A stretch of DNA of 64,000 nucleotides from Duganella sp. 1411 (GCF_017833525.1 NZ_JAFICD010000001.1:310001-374000); one strand, 5' to 3'. Positions 26,222 through 34,484 are shown, counted from the stretch's first letter. Notes: generated from the sequence alone by a model not told the origin. Made by a program: numbers and translations.

Positions 26222-28044
26222 GCGGAATGTGCGGATGGATAGGGCAGGGCCGCGACGCCCCCGCCAACCGTGAGCTGGCCGAGGCCATGGCGGTCCCGCT
26301 GGCCGGCGGCGACGGCAGGCCGGCGCACATCATGGCGGGCACGGCCAGCGCCGTGGCCGGTGTCGGCGTGCAATGCTACGAGGAGGACGGCCTGCGCTTC
26401 ATGCTGTGGGGCGAAGCCCGGCTGCGCGGCAGCGACGACATCGTGCCCGGTCCGGCCTGGAGCGCGTTGTGGCGCGGCCAGGGCGCGCTGGCGTTGTGCC
26501 AGGCGCTCACCGGCGCCTTCGCGCTGGCGGTGGTCGACGAGCGCGCCGGCGAGGCGCTGCTGGCCACCGACCACATGGGCAGCTTCCCGCTGCTGTATCA
26601 ACAGCAGGGAGAAACCCTGGTGTTCGCCAGCTCGGCCCAGGCGCTGCGGCGCCACCCGCTGACGCCGGCCGAGATCGATCCGCAAGGCCTGTACAACTAT
26701 GTGTTCTTCCACATGATCCCGGCGCCGGGCGGCATCTACCGGCACCAGCAACGGCTGCTGCCGGGCAGTTGCGTGCATTACCGCCAGGGCCGGCTCGAGC
26801 CGCACACCTACTGGCGCATGCGTTTCGACGAACGGGTCGACGCGCCGTTCCCGCAATTGAAGGAGGAATTCCGCCAAGTGTTACGTGACAGCGTGCGCGA
26901 GGCCACAGGCGGCGGCAAGGTCGGCGCCTTCCTCAGCGGCGGCACCGACAGCTCCACTTTGGCCGGCATCCTGTGCGAAACCGGCGGCGCGCCGGCGCAA
27001 ACGTATTCGATCGGCTTTTCGGCCGACGGCTATGACGAGATGTCGTATGCCCGCCTGGCCTCGCGCCACTTCGGCACCGAGCACCACGAATACTATGTGA
27101 CCGCCGACGACGTGGTCGACATCATCCCGCGCATGGCGCGCGCGTTCGACCAGCCGTTCGGCAACGCTTCGGCCGTGCCCGCCTATTATTGCGCGCGCAT
27201 GGCGGCGGCCGACGGCGTCACCCGCATGATAGGCGGCGACGGCGGCGACGAACTGTTCGGCGGCAACGAGCGCTACGCCCGCCAGCAAGTGTTCGCGCTG
27301 TACCAGAAGGTGCCGGCGCTGCTGCGCGAGGGGCTGCTGGAGCCGGCGCTCAACCATTTTCCCGGGGCCGACCGGGTGGCGCTGCTGCGCAAGGCGCGCA
27401 GCTATGTGGCGCAGGCCTCGGTGCCGATGCCGGCGCGGCTGGAAACCTATAATCTGCTGAACCGCTACGGCGCCGCCGAGGTGTTCGAGCCGGGCCTGCT
27501 GGCCGGCGCCAACACCGGGCGTCCGCTGGACGAGCTGGCCGCCGCCTACGACCAGAGCGACGCCGACAGCCTGATCAACCGCATGCTGGCGCTGGACCTG
27601 AAGATCACGCTGGCCGACAACGACTTGCCCAAGGTGCGCCAGGCGTGCGCGCTGGCCGGCGTCGAGGCCGCGTTCCCGTTCCTGAGCGAATCGATGGTGG
27701 CGTTCTCGGCCCGCCTGACGCCGCGCCAAAAGCTCAACGGCCGCCAGCTGCGTTACTTCTTCAAGCAGGCGCTCGACGATTTCCTGCCGCAGGAAATCAT
27801 CCACAAGGAAAAGCACGGTTTCGGCCTGCCGTTCGGCGTGTGGATGCAGCAGTATCCGCGCCTGCGCGAGCTGGCCGGCGACAGCCTGCAATCGCTGCGC
27901 CGGCGCGGCGTCGTGCGCGGCGCGTTCATCGACCGCCTGCTGGGCCACCACGTGCGCGAACACGCCGGCTACCACGGCACCATGGTGTGGGTGCTGCTTA
28001 TGCTGGAGCAGTGGTACCAGCAACACCAGAGCCCACGGGATTGA
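26218..28044 (+). CDS. Asparagine synthase-like amidotransferase with degenerate glutaminase half
   Basis: 608 residues from the ATG that overlaps the decarboxylase stop (ATGA). A second ATG at 26227 would put the cysteine of MCGWIG at position 2, where class II glutaminases need it, so that start deserves attention. The N-terminal half lacks the usual R-G-P-D and N-G-E-I-Y-N glutamine-binding motifs. The synthetase half is intact: SGGTDSS pyrophosphate loop at 240-246, YDEMSYARLASRHFGTEHHE, IGGDGGDELFGGNERY, and FPFLSESMVAFS. It adenylates a carboxylate and forms an amide, perhaps with ammonia or an amine other than from glutamine. Confidence 0.85.
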   Translation: MSGMCGWIGQGRDAPANRELAEAMAVPLAGGDGRPAHIMAGTASAVAGVGVQCYEEDGLRFMLWGEARLRGSDDIVPGPAWSALWRGQGALALCQALTGAFALAVVDERAGEALLATDHMGSFPLLYQQQGETLVFASSAQALRRHPLTPAEIDPQGLYNYVFFHMIPAPGGIYRHQQRLLPGSCVHYRQGRLEPHTYWRMRFDERVDAPFPQLKEEFRQVLRDSVREATGGGKVGAFLSGGTDSSTLAGILCETGGAPAQTYSIGFSADGYDEMSYARLASRHFGTEHHEYYVTADDVVDIIPRMARAFDQPFGNASAVPAYYCARMAAADGVTRMIGGDGGDELFGGNERYARQQVFALYQKVPALLREGLLEPALNHFPGADRVALLRKARSYVAQASVPMPARLETYNLLNRYGAAEVFEPGLLAGANTGRPLDELAAAYDQSDADSLINRMLALDLKITLADNDLPKVRQACALAGVEAAFPFLSESMVAFSARLTPRQKLNGRQLRYFFKQALDDFLPQEIIHKEKHGFGLPFGVWMQQYPRLRELAGDSLQSLRRRGVVRGAFIDRLLGHHVREHAGYHGTMVWVLLMLEQWYQQHQSPRD

Positions 28045-28048
28045 TGCG

Positions 28049-29074
28049 ATGCGCGTGTGCCTGACCATCGATACCGAGTTCAGCATCGCCGGCGCCTTCG
28101 CCGACCCCGCGCTGCGCCCGGTCGGCGCGCAGATGGTGCGCTGCGACGTCGACGGCCGCTCGCAAGGCCTCGACTTCATGCTCGACTGCTTCGCCCGCAA
28201 CGGCATCACCGCGACGTTTTTCATCGAAACCTTGCAGCGCCATTACTTCCGCGACGACCCGATGCGGCCGCTGGCGCAACGCATCGCCGCCGCCGGGCAC
28301 GAGCTGCAGCTGCACGCCCATCCGTGCTGGGCCGTGTTCCAGCACGACGACTGGCCCGAGCGCGTGCGGGCCCAGCCGCGCCAGGACGATTTCGCCGGCC
28401 GCGACGAGGCCTCGACTTTGGAACTGCTGCGCCAGGGCCAGGCCACGTTCCGCGAATGGGGCCTGGCGCCGCCGCGGGTGTTCCGCAGCGCCAGCCTGCA
28501 GCACGACGCCGGCCTGTACCGCGCCCTGGCGTCCGCCGGCATTCCCTACAGTTCCAACATCGGGCTGGCGATCTACGACAGCGGCGATCCGCGCTACCGG
28601 CTGTACGGCGGACGCCACCTGCGCCACGGCGTGCTGGAGTGCCCCGTGCTGACCTTCAGCGACTGGCGCCTGCGCCGTCCGCATTTGAAAACGTTGTCGA
28701 TCTCCGGCACCAGCTTCGCCGAAACCCGCACCTTGCTGCAGCGGGCGCGCCGCGCCGGCATGGAGCTGGTGGTGATCCTGACCCATCCCTTCGAATATGT
28801 GCAAAGCCGCGGCGCCGACTACCGCACCTTGCGCCGCCACGGCGTCAACCAGCGCCGGCTCGAACGCCTGTGCGCCTACCTGGCGGCCAACGCCGACCGC
28901 TACCAGGCCAGCGGCCTGGCCGCCGCCGCCAGCCAGCCGCTGGCGCCGCTGCCCGAGGATAACCGATTGCTGCGCGTCGCGCCGTGGCAAAGCGCGGTCC
29001 GCATGGCGACCCAGGTGGTGTACGACCGCTACGGTCATTGGGCGCTGGCGCGCCAGGGCGCGGGGGCCGCATGA
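28049..29074 (+). CDS. Polysaccharide deacetylase family protein
   Basis: 341 residues of the NodB-homology type. The N-terminal motif CLTIDTEFS (Asp8) and the metal-binding HAH (His89, His91), with FRSASLQHD as motif 3 and ILTHPFEY near residue 245 as the late histidine, support a CE4-like hydrolase. No signal peptide, so it would act in the cytoplasm or on lipid-linked intermediates. It starts 4 bases after the asparagine-synthase homologue and overlaps the phosphatase gene by 4. Confidence 0.82.
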   Translation: MRVCLTIDTEFSIAGAFADPALRPVGAQMVRCDVDGRSQGLDFMLDCFARNGITATFFIETLQRHYFRDDPMRPLAQRIAAAGHELQLHAHPCWAVFQHDDWPERVRAQPRQDDFAGRDEASTLELLRQGQATFREWGLAPPRVFRSASLQHDAGLYRALASAGIPYSSNIGLAIYDSGDPRYRLYGGRHLRHGVLECPVLTFSDWRLRRPHLKTLSISGTSFAETRTLLQRARRAGMELVVILTHPFEYVQSRGADYRTLRRHGVNQRRLERLCAYLAANADRYQASGLAAAASQPLAPLPEDNRLLRVAPWQSAVRMATQVVYDRYGHWALARQGAGAA

Positions 29075-29742
29075 GCTGGCGCCGTCTGTTCGCGCCGCTG
29101 GCGTCGGCCATCGCCCGCCGCCACGGCACCTGGCGCGGCCTGGTGCGCGCCGTGCTCGCGCGCATCGAGCTGGCCTGCGGCCGCCTGTCCGGCTTCCGCC
29201 TGCGCCAGCCGCACAAGGTGCGCCGCGCCGTCTTCATCTGCCTGGGCAACATCTGCCGCAGCGCCTTCGCCGAGCAGGTGGCGGCGCGGCTGGACATGGA
29301 GGTGGCGTCGGCCGGCCTGTCGACCCACACCGGCGCCGCCTCGCCCGACAGCGCGCTGCGGGCCGCGCGCCGCCACGGCTACGACATGGACGCCCACCGC
29401 GCCACCGACCTGACCGACTTCGAGGTCCGGCCCGGCGACCTGTTCCTGGTGATGGAGGTGCGCCAGGCGCGCGAGCTGCGCCGCCGGCTGGGCCCGCGCA
29501 CCGACGTCGAGGTGGCGCTGCTGGGCCTGTGGTGCACGCCGCCGATGCCGCACCTGCACGACCCGTTCACGCTCAGCGACGCCTATTTCGACCAATGCTT
29601 CGGCCGCGTGCGGCAAGCCGTGCGCGGCCTGCAGCGCGCGCTGCCGCAATTGACGCGGCACCAGCCGCCGGCGGCGCCCGCCGATCCGGCGCCGGACGCG
29701 CGCTCCGCCGCCGCGCCGGCGCGCAGCGGGAGCGTCGCGTGA
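29071..29742 (+). CDS. Low-molecular-weight protein tyrosine phosphatase
   Basis: 223 residues, longer than the usual 150. The phosphate loop is CLGNICRS (Cys57, Arg63) and the general acid Asp164 lies in HDPF, so both catalytic elements are present. A basic 50-residue N-terminal extension and an alanine/proline-rich C-terminal tail of 30 residues are extra. In polysaccharide loci these enzymes (Wzb type) dephosphorylate the tyrosine autokinase that controls polymer length, here probably the kinase encoded at 40,933. Its GTGA overlap with the acyltransferase shows coupling. Confidence 0.88.
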   Translation: MSWRRLFAPLASAIARRHGTWRGLVRAVLARIELACGRLSGFRLRQPHKVRRAVFICLGNICRSAFAEQVAARLDMEVASAGLSTHTGAASPDSALRAARRHGYDMDAHRATDLTDFEVRPGDLFLVMEVRQARELRRRLGPRTDVEVALLGLWCTPPMPHLHDPFTLSDAYFDQCFGRVRQAVRGLQRALPQLTRHQPPAAPADPAPDARSAAAPARSGSVA

Positions 29743-30869
29743 ACCGCGCCTTCTCGATTTACCTGGACCTGGTGCGGGTGCTGGCCGCGCTGGCGGTGAT
29801 CGTCTACCACTCCAATTTCCGCCTGCTGACCACCGAGAAGCTGCCGTTCAGCAACCACGGCCACGCGGCGGTGATCGTCTTCTTCGTGCTGTCCGGCTAC
29901 GTGATCGCCTACATCACGTCCGAGCGCGAGAACACGCCCGTGTCCTACTGGTCGAGCCGGCTGTCGCGCTTCTACTCGCTGGCCTTGCCGGTGGTGCTGC
30001 TGACGCCATTGCTGGACCTGGCCGGCGAGGCGCTGGCGCCGCAGTTCTACACCGGCGGCACCACCACCTACGGCCTGGCCTGGCTGCGCATCCTGACCAG
30101 CCTGACCTTCCTCAACGAAGTGTGGCTGGTGTCGATCATGTCGTTCTCCAACGTGCCGTACTGGTCGCTGTGCTACGAGTTCTGGTATTACGTGCTGTTC
30201 GCCATCGTCACCTTCACGGCCGGCCGCACCCGCGTGCTGCTGGCCGGCGCCGTCATGCTGCTGCTCGGCCCCAAGATCCTGCTGCTGGCGCCGGCGTGGG
30301 TGGCCGGCGTGGTGCTGTTCCGCTGGCAATGGCTGCGCGCGCTCAAGCCGCTGCCGGGGGCGCTGCTGTTCGCCGCGTCGTGGCCGGCGTACTGGCTGTT
30401 CCACCAGTACGGCCTGACCGAGGTGGGTTCGGGTTGGCTGCTCAAGCTGGTCGGACCGCATCTGCATCAGCAAATGGCGTTTTCCAAGTTCTTCATGACC
30501 GACTACCTGCTGGCGCTGATTGTGGTGGCCAATTTCGCCGGCATGCGGGCGCTGGCCGACGTCGCCGCGCGGCCGCTGCGCGCCATCGAGCCGGTGATCC
30601 GTCCGCTGGCGGCCTACACCTTCAGCGCCTACATCCTGCACCAGCCGCTGATGCAGTTCTATGCCGCGCTGATCGACGGCGATCCGGGCCGGCCGTGGTT
30701 TTACGCCGGCACCATGCTGGCCACCTTCGCCACCATCGCCGTGCTTGGCAGCATGACCGAACAGCAGCGCCACCACTGGCGGCACGGAATCCGCAAGCTG
30801 CTGGCGCGCCTGTTCGACCGGCGGGACCGGCAGGTGGTGGCGCCGGCGGCGGGAGCGCCCCATGGCTGA
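29739..30869 (+). CDS. Acyltransferase family 3 membrane protein
   Basis: The start is GTG at 29739, on the 4-base overlap with the phosphatase stop; no ATG is available nearby. 376 residues with about ten hydrophobic helices. The N-terminal YLDLVRVLAALAVIVYHSNF (His at about residue 23) and FFVLSGYVI with SRLSRFYSLALP are the hallmarks of acyltransferase-3 proteins, which O-acylate sugars, usually with acetyl groups, from the cytoplasmic to the periplasmic side. A role in exopolysaccharide acylation follows from context. Confidence 0.86.
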   Translation: MNRAFSIYLDLVRVLAALAVIVYHSNFRLLTTEKLPFSNHGHAAVIVFFVLSGYVIAYITSERENTPVSYWSSRLSRFYSLALPVVLLTPLLDLAGEALAPQFYTGGTTTYGLAWLRILTSLTFLNEVWLVSIMSFSNVPYWSLCYEFWYYVLFAIVTFTAGRTRVLLAGAVMLLLGPKILLLAPAWVAGVVLFRWQWLRALKPLPGALLFAASWPAYWLFHQYGLTEVGSGWLLKLVGPHLHQQMAFSKFFMTDYLLALIVVANFAGMRALADVAARPLRAIEPVIRPLAAYTFSAYILHQPLMQFYAALIDGDPGRPWFYAGTMLATFATIAVLGSMTEQQRHHWRHGIRKLLARLFDRRDRQVVAPAAGAPHG

Positions 30870-32103
30870 GACCTTGTTGCCGGCCGTCGTGCTGGGCGTC
30901 GACACGCCGATCGGGCTGGCCATCATCCGCGATCTGGGCCGGCGCGGCGTGCCGGTGATCGGCATCGGCCACAGCGCCTCGGCGCTCGGCCTGCGCTCGC
31001 GCTACCTGGCGCGCGGCCTGGTGCGCGCCGGCGGTGGCGCCGACGGCCTGCTGCAACAGTTGCGCCAACTGAGCGCCGAGATCGGACCGGCCTGCCTGTT
31101 CGCGATCGCCGAGAGCGATATCAACGCGCTCAACCTCGCACGCGGCCTGCTCGACGGCTACCGCCTGCTGTTCGCCGACGCCGCGCGCATGGAGCGGGTG
31201 CTGCGCAAGGACCAGACCTACGCCGCCGCCGCCGCGCTGGGCATCCACGTGCCGCGCACCTTGCATCCTGCCTCGATGGAAGAGGCCGTCGCCGCAGCGC
31301 CCGGCCTGCGCTATCCGGTGGTGCTCAAGTGGGCCGATCCGAATAGCGTCGCGCCCGTGCTGCGGCGCGCCGGCCTGTCGCTTGACAAGTTGCGCTATTG
31401 CGCCGACGCCGAGGCCTTGCTGGCGGACCTGCGCCGCTACGAGGCGATCGGCATCTATCCGATGGTGCAGGAGTTCTGCGGCGGCTACGGCCTGGGCCAG
31501 TTCGTGCTGATGCGCGACGGCCGGGCCCACTGCCTGTTCCAGCACCGCCGCCTGCACGAGTGGCCGCCGGAGGGCGGCGTCTCGACGCTGTGCGTATCGC
31601 TGCCGCCGGGCGAGCACGCGGCGCTGATGGAACAGTCGGTGGCGCTACTGCGCGCGCTCGACTGGGAGGGCGTGGCGATGGTCGAATACCGCTACGATCC
31701 GCTGACCGGGCGCGCCGCGCTGATGGAGATCAACGGCCGCTTCTGGGGCAGCCTGCCGCTGGCGTGCCAGGCCGGCGCGGCGTTTCCGTGGTACGCCTAC
31801 CAGATGTTCGGGCTCGACCGGCCGGTGGCGCCGGCGCCGTACGTCGCCGGCCTGCGCGCCCGCTTCATGGTGCCGGAGACCAAGCGGCTGTGGCGCGTGC
31901 TGACGCGCAAGCCGAGCGACGGCTACGTGCCGCCGGCCGGCGCGCTGGCCGAGGTGGCCGGCTACCTGTTCGACTTCGTGCGGCCCGGCACCCGCTATTT
32001 CGTGCACAGCTGGCGCGATCCGATGCCCTTGCTGAGCGACCTATGGCTGTCGGCGCGGCGGCGGCTGCGCCCGCTGCGCATCCCGCAACGGAGAAAAACA
32101 TGA
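30862..32103 (+). CDS. ATP-grasp family ligase
   Basis: 413 residues. The opening AVVLGVDTPIGLAIIRDLGRRG is a nucleotide-fold N-domain; LRKDQTYAAAAALGIHVPRT and RYPVVLKWADPN are the ATP-grasp small domain, and AMVEYRYDP with ALMEINGRFWGSLPLA the metal-binding strand. ATP-grasp enzymes activate a carboxylate as acyl-phosphate and join it to an amine or thiol. Among sugar-polymer genes it could amidate a uronic acid or attach an amino acid. It overlaps both neighbours (8 and 4 bases). Confidence 0.85.
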   Translation: MAETLLPAVVLGVDTPIGLAIIRDLGRRGVPVIGIGHSASALGLRSRYLARGLVRAGGGADGLLQQLRQLSAEIGPACLFAIAESDINALNLARGLLDGYRLLFADAARMERVLRKDQTYAAAAALGIHVPRTLHPASMEEAVAAAPGLRYPVVLKWADPNSVAPVLRRAGLSLDKLRYCADAEALLADLRRYEAIGIYPMVQEFCGGYGLGQFVLMRDGRAHCLFQHRRLHEWPPEGGVSTLCVSLPPGEHAALMEQSVALLRALDWEGVAMVEYRYDPLTGRAALMEINGRFWGSLPLACQAGAAFPWYAYQMFGLDRPVAPAPYVAGLRARFMVPETKRLWRVLTRKPSDGYVPPAGALAEVAGYLFDFVRPGTRYFVHSWRDPMPLLSDLWLSARRRLRPLRIPQRRKT

Positions 32104-33113
32104 GTGTCGAGATCGACGCCGGCGCGCCGCCGGCGGTGGCGGTGGCGGTGATCATTCCGTACTACCAGCGGCAGGAAGGCATCCTGCGCAAGGCGGTGGC
32201 GTCGGCGCTGGCCCAGCGCGGCGCCCACCGTCTGACCGTCATCGTCGTCGACGACGCCTCGCCGGTGCCGGCGCGCGCCGAGCTGGCCGGCTTGCTGGCG
32301 CTGGAGCCGGAGCGCATCGTCATCGTCGAGCGGCCCAACGCCGGCCCGGCCGCGGCCCGCAACACCGGACTGCGCGCGCTGCCGGCCGGCACCGATTTCG
32401 TCGCCTTCCTCGATTCCGACGACGAGTGGATACCGGAGCACCTCGAGCGCGCGCTGGCGGCGCTGGGGCAGGGCAACGATTTCTATTTCTCCGACCACTA
32501 CCAGTTGAACCAGACGGTCAGCGCGTTCCGCCGCGCCGGCCGCATCGATCCGGCGCAACACCCGGCGCTGGCCGGCGCCGACCAGTTGCACGCTTACCAC
32601 GGCGACATGTTCGACCAGATCCTGAGCGGCAACATCATCGGCACCTCGACCGTCGTCTACCGCCACGCGCCGCTGTCGACCTTGCGCTTCCGCGAGGAAT
32701 TCGTCTACGCCGGCGAGGATTATCTGTTCTGGCTGGAGCTGAGCCAGCGCACCAGCCGCATCGCGTTCTCGGCCCGCTGCGAGTGCGCGTACGGCGCCGG
32801 CGTCAACATTTTTTCCGGTTCCGGCTGGGGCAGCAAGACGTCGCTGTTGCGCCTGCACCACGAGATGAAGTTCCAGCGCGCGCTGTCACGCCTGTTCGAG
32901 CTGTCGGCGCCGCAGCGGCGGGCCAACCTGGCCAGCGTGCGCCGCTTGCGCCGCAGTTTTGTCGCCGACCTGCTGCACCGCGTGCTGCACCGGCAGGAAG
33001 TGTCGCCGTCGCTGCTGGGACGGCATTGCAGGGTCGATCCGCAGACCTTCATCTACGCGCTGCCGCTGGCGGTCGGCATCGCGTTGCGGCGCGAGCGCGG
33101 AAAGCAGCCATAA
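32100..33113 (+). CDS. Glycosyltransferase family 2
   Basis: 337 residues with a GT-A fold: VAVIIPYYQRQEGILRKAV, VIVVDDASP at about 47-55, ERPNAGPAAARNTGL and the metal-binding FLDSDDEW at 103-110. The acceptor region includes FVYAGEDYLFWLELSQ. It transfers a sugar to the growing repeat unit. Cytoplasmic; no membrane helix. It is the last gene of the plus-strand operon that starts at 23,334, and 88 bases separate it from the ThiF-like gene. Confidence 0.88.
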   Translation: MSVEIDAGAPPAVAVAVIIPYYQRQEGILRKAVASALAQRGAHRLTVIVVDDASPVPARAELAGLLALEPERIVIVERPNAGPAAARNTGLRALPAGTDFVAFLDSDDEWIPEHLERALAALGQGNDFYFSDHYQLNQTVSAFRRAGRIDPAQHPALAGADQLHAYHGDMFDQILSGNIIGTSTVVYRHAPLSTLRFREEFVYAGEDYLFWLELSQRTSRIAFSARCECAYGAGVNIFSGSGWGSKTSLLRLHHEMKFQRALSRLFELSAPQRRANLASVRRLRRSFVADLLHRVLHRQEVSPSLLGRHCRVDPQTFIYALPLAVGIALRRERGKQP

Positions 33114-33201
33114 TCGACACAACGAATATCCTGAGTGGAACGATGGCGTGGGGAGACGGCCACGATGCCTGCGGTCCAGGATCACTTGAAAGGAAGCTGT
33201 C

Positions 33202-34077
33202 ATGGAGCAGTCATTCAATTACGAAAAGGCGTTCTCGCGCAATATCGGCTGGGTCACCGAGGCCGAGCAGGCCGTCTTGCGCACCAAGCGCGTGGCCATC
33301 GGCGGCGCCGGCGCGGTCGGTTCGTTCTACGCCAACACGTTCGCCCGGCTCGGCTTCGGCAAATTCGTCCTCGCCGACTTCGACACCTACGACATCGTCA
33401 ACTTCAACCGCCAGCTGGGTGCGACCATGAGCACGCTCGGCCAGCCCAAGTCGGAAGTGATCCGCCGCATGATCCTCGACATCAACCCGGAGGCCGACAT
33501 CCGCGTCTTTTCCGAGGGGGTGACCAGCGCCAACCTGCCCGAGTTCCTGCGCGACGTCGACTTCTACGTCGACGGGCTGGATTTCTTCGCCTTCGACGCG
33601 CGCCAGCAAACCTTCGCCAAATGCGCCGAGTTCGGCATTCCGTCGACCACCTGCGCGCCGCTGGGCATGGGCGCGGCCAGCCTGACTTTCCTGCCCGGCA
33701 AGACCACGTTCGAGCAATATTTCCAGTGGGGCGATTTGCCCGAGTTGGACAAGGCGATCCGGTTCATCGTCGGACTGGCGCCGGCGGGCTTGCACCGCGC
33801 CTATCTGGTAGTGCCGTCGGCGATGAACCTGAAGGAGCGGCGCGGGCCGTCGACCATCATGGCGTGCAACCTGTGCGCCGGCATTTCGGCGACGGTGGCG
33901 CTGAAGGTGATGCTGGGGCGCGGCGAGGTGCTGGCGGCGCCGCACGGCCTGCATTTCGACGCCTACCGCAACAAGCTGGTGCACACCTACCGGCCCGGCG
34001 GCAGCAGCCATCCGTTGCAGCGCCTGGCCATCGCCATCGGCAAGCGGATGTACAGCAAGATGCTGGCGGAAGCGTGA
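33202..34077 (+). CDS. ThiF/MoeB/E1-family adenylyltransferase
   Basis: 291 residues. VAIGGAGAVGSFYANTFARL (about 31-50) is the ATP-binding glycine loop; LADFDTYDIVNFNRQ carries the conserved Asp61, Asn67/69, Arg70 and Gln71 of E1-like enzymes. Cys151 (TTCAPLGMGAAS) lies near where an E1 catalytic cysteine could sit, and only one CxxC (CNLC) is present, so the zinc site of MoeB is not evident. E1-like enzymes adenylate the C-terminus of a small sulfur-carrier or ubiquitin-like protein, but none is encoded nearby. AAGGAAG precedes the ATG. Confidence 0.85.
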   Translation: MEQSFNYEKAFSRNIGWVTEAEQAVLRTKRVAIGGAGAVGSFYANTFARLGFGKFVLADFDTYDIVNFNRQLGATMSTLGQPKSEVIRRMILDINPEADIRVFSEGVTSANLPEFLRDVDFYVDGLDFFAFDARQQTFAKCAEFGIPSTTCAPLGMGAASLTFLPGKTTFEQYFQWGDLPELDKAIRFIVGLAPAGLHRAYLVVPSAMNLKERRGPSTIMACNLCAGISATVALKVMLGRGEVLAAPHGLHFDAYRNKLVHTYRPGGSSHPLQRLAIAIGKRMYSKMLAEA

Positions 34078-34106
34078 TCCAATAAAATGAAGCGTCGATC
34101 TAAACC

Positions 34107-34140
34107 ACGTAGGGCGGATTAGCGCAGCGTAATCCGCCAT
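34107..34140 (+). repeat. Palindromic intergenic repeat, short-loop copy
   Basis: ACGTAGGG, perfect arms GGCGGATTA and TAATCCGCC, loop GCGCAGCG. It stands 29 bases after the ThiF-like gene and is paired with the inverted copy at 34167. Confidence 0.9.
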
Positions 34141-34166
34141 GGCATGCGTTACCGACGGCTCCTGCA

Positions 34167-34204
34167 ATGGCGGATTACGGCGTTCCGCCTAATCCGCCCT
34201 ACGT
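34167..34204 (-). repeat. Palindromic intergenic repeat, long-loop copy, inverted
   Basis: Arms GGCGGATTA and TAATCCGCC around the loop CGGCGTTCCGCC, then CCTACGT; almost identical to the copy at 8054. It faces the copy at 34107 across 26 bases. No further signal is seen from 34205 to the small open frame at 34305. Confidence 0.9.
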
Positions 34205-34304
34205 GTATCCGGGTAATTTAATCTGCCGCATGGCGCCAAACTGGTCGACGTGATCCAAGGCTAGTTCGTTTTTGGCGACGGGCGCGAGTTTGAATTCCAC
34301 GGCG

Positions 34305-34484
34305 TTATCGCTTGGCGCGAATGCGAATCCGTAGTTCGTCGGTCAGCTCCGCGATGCTCGTCTTTGCCGATTGCCCGCCGTTGATGACTTCCATGATGAG
34401 TTTATACAGCCGCCTTTCCGCCTCGTTTTGCGGGCCGATCACGTCTTCGTCGCGCGGCATCAGGAATTTGGGTACGGTAGCCAT
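34305..34484 (-). CDS. Possible 59-residue hypothetical protein
   Basis: An open frame of 60 codons with ATG and TAA, reading MATVPKFLMPRDEDVIGPQN at the start and ending ELTDELRIRIRAKR. The composition is sensible (charged, helix-forming, no rare-codon run), unlike the usual GC-rich shadow frames, and it fills most of an otherwise empty 487-base interval. There is no good ribosome site before the ATG (CTTCC), which lowers confidence. The family is not recognised; a small regulatory or antitoxin-like protein is only a guess. Confidence 0.4.
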   Translation of the reverse strand: MATVPKFLMPRDEDVIGPQNEAERRLYKLIMEVINGGQSAKTSIAELTDELRIRIRAKR

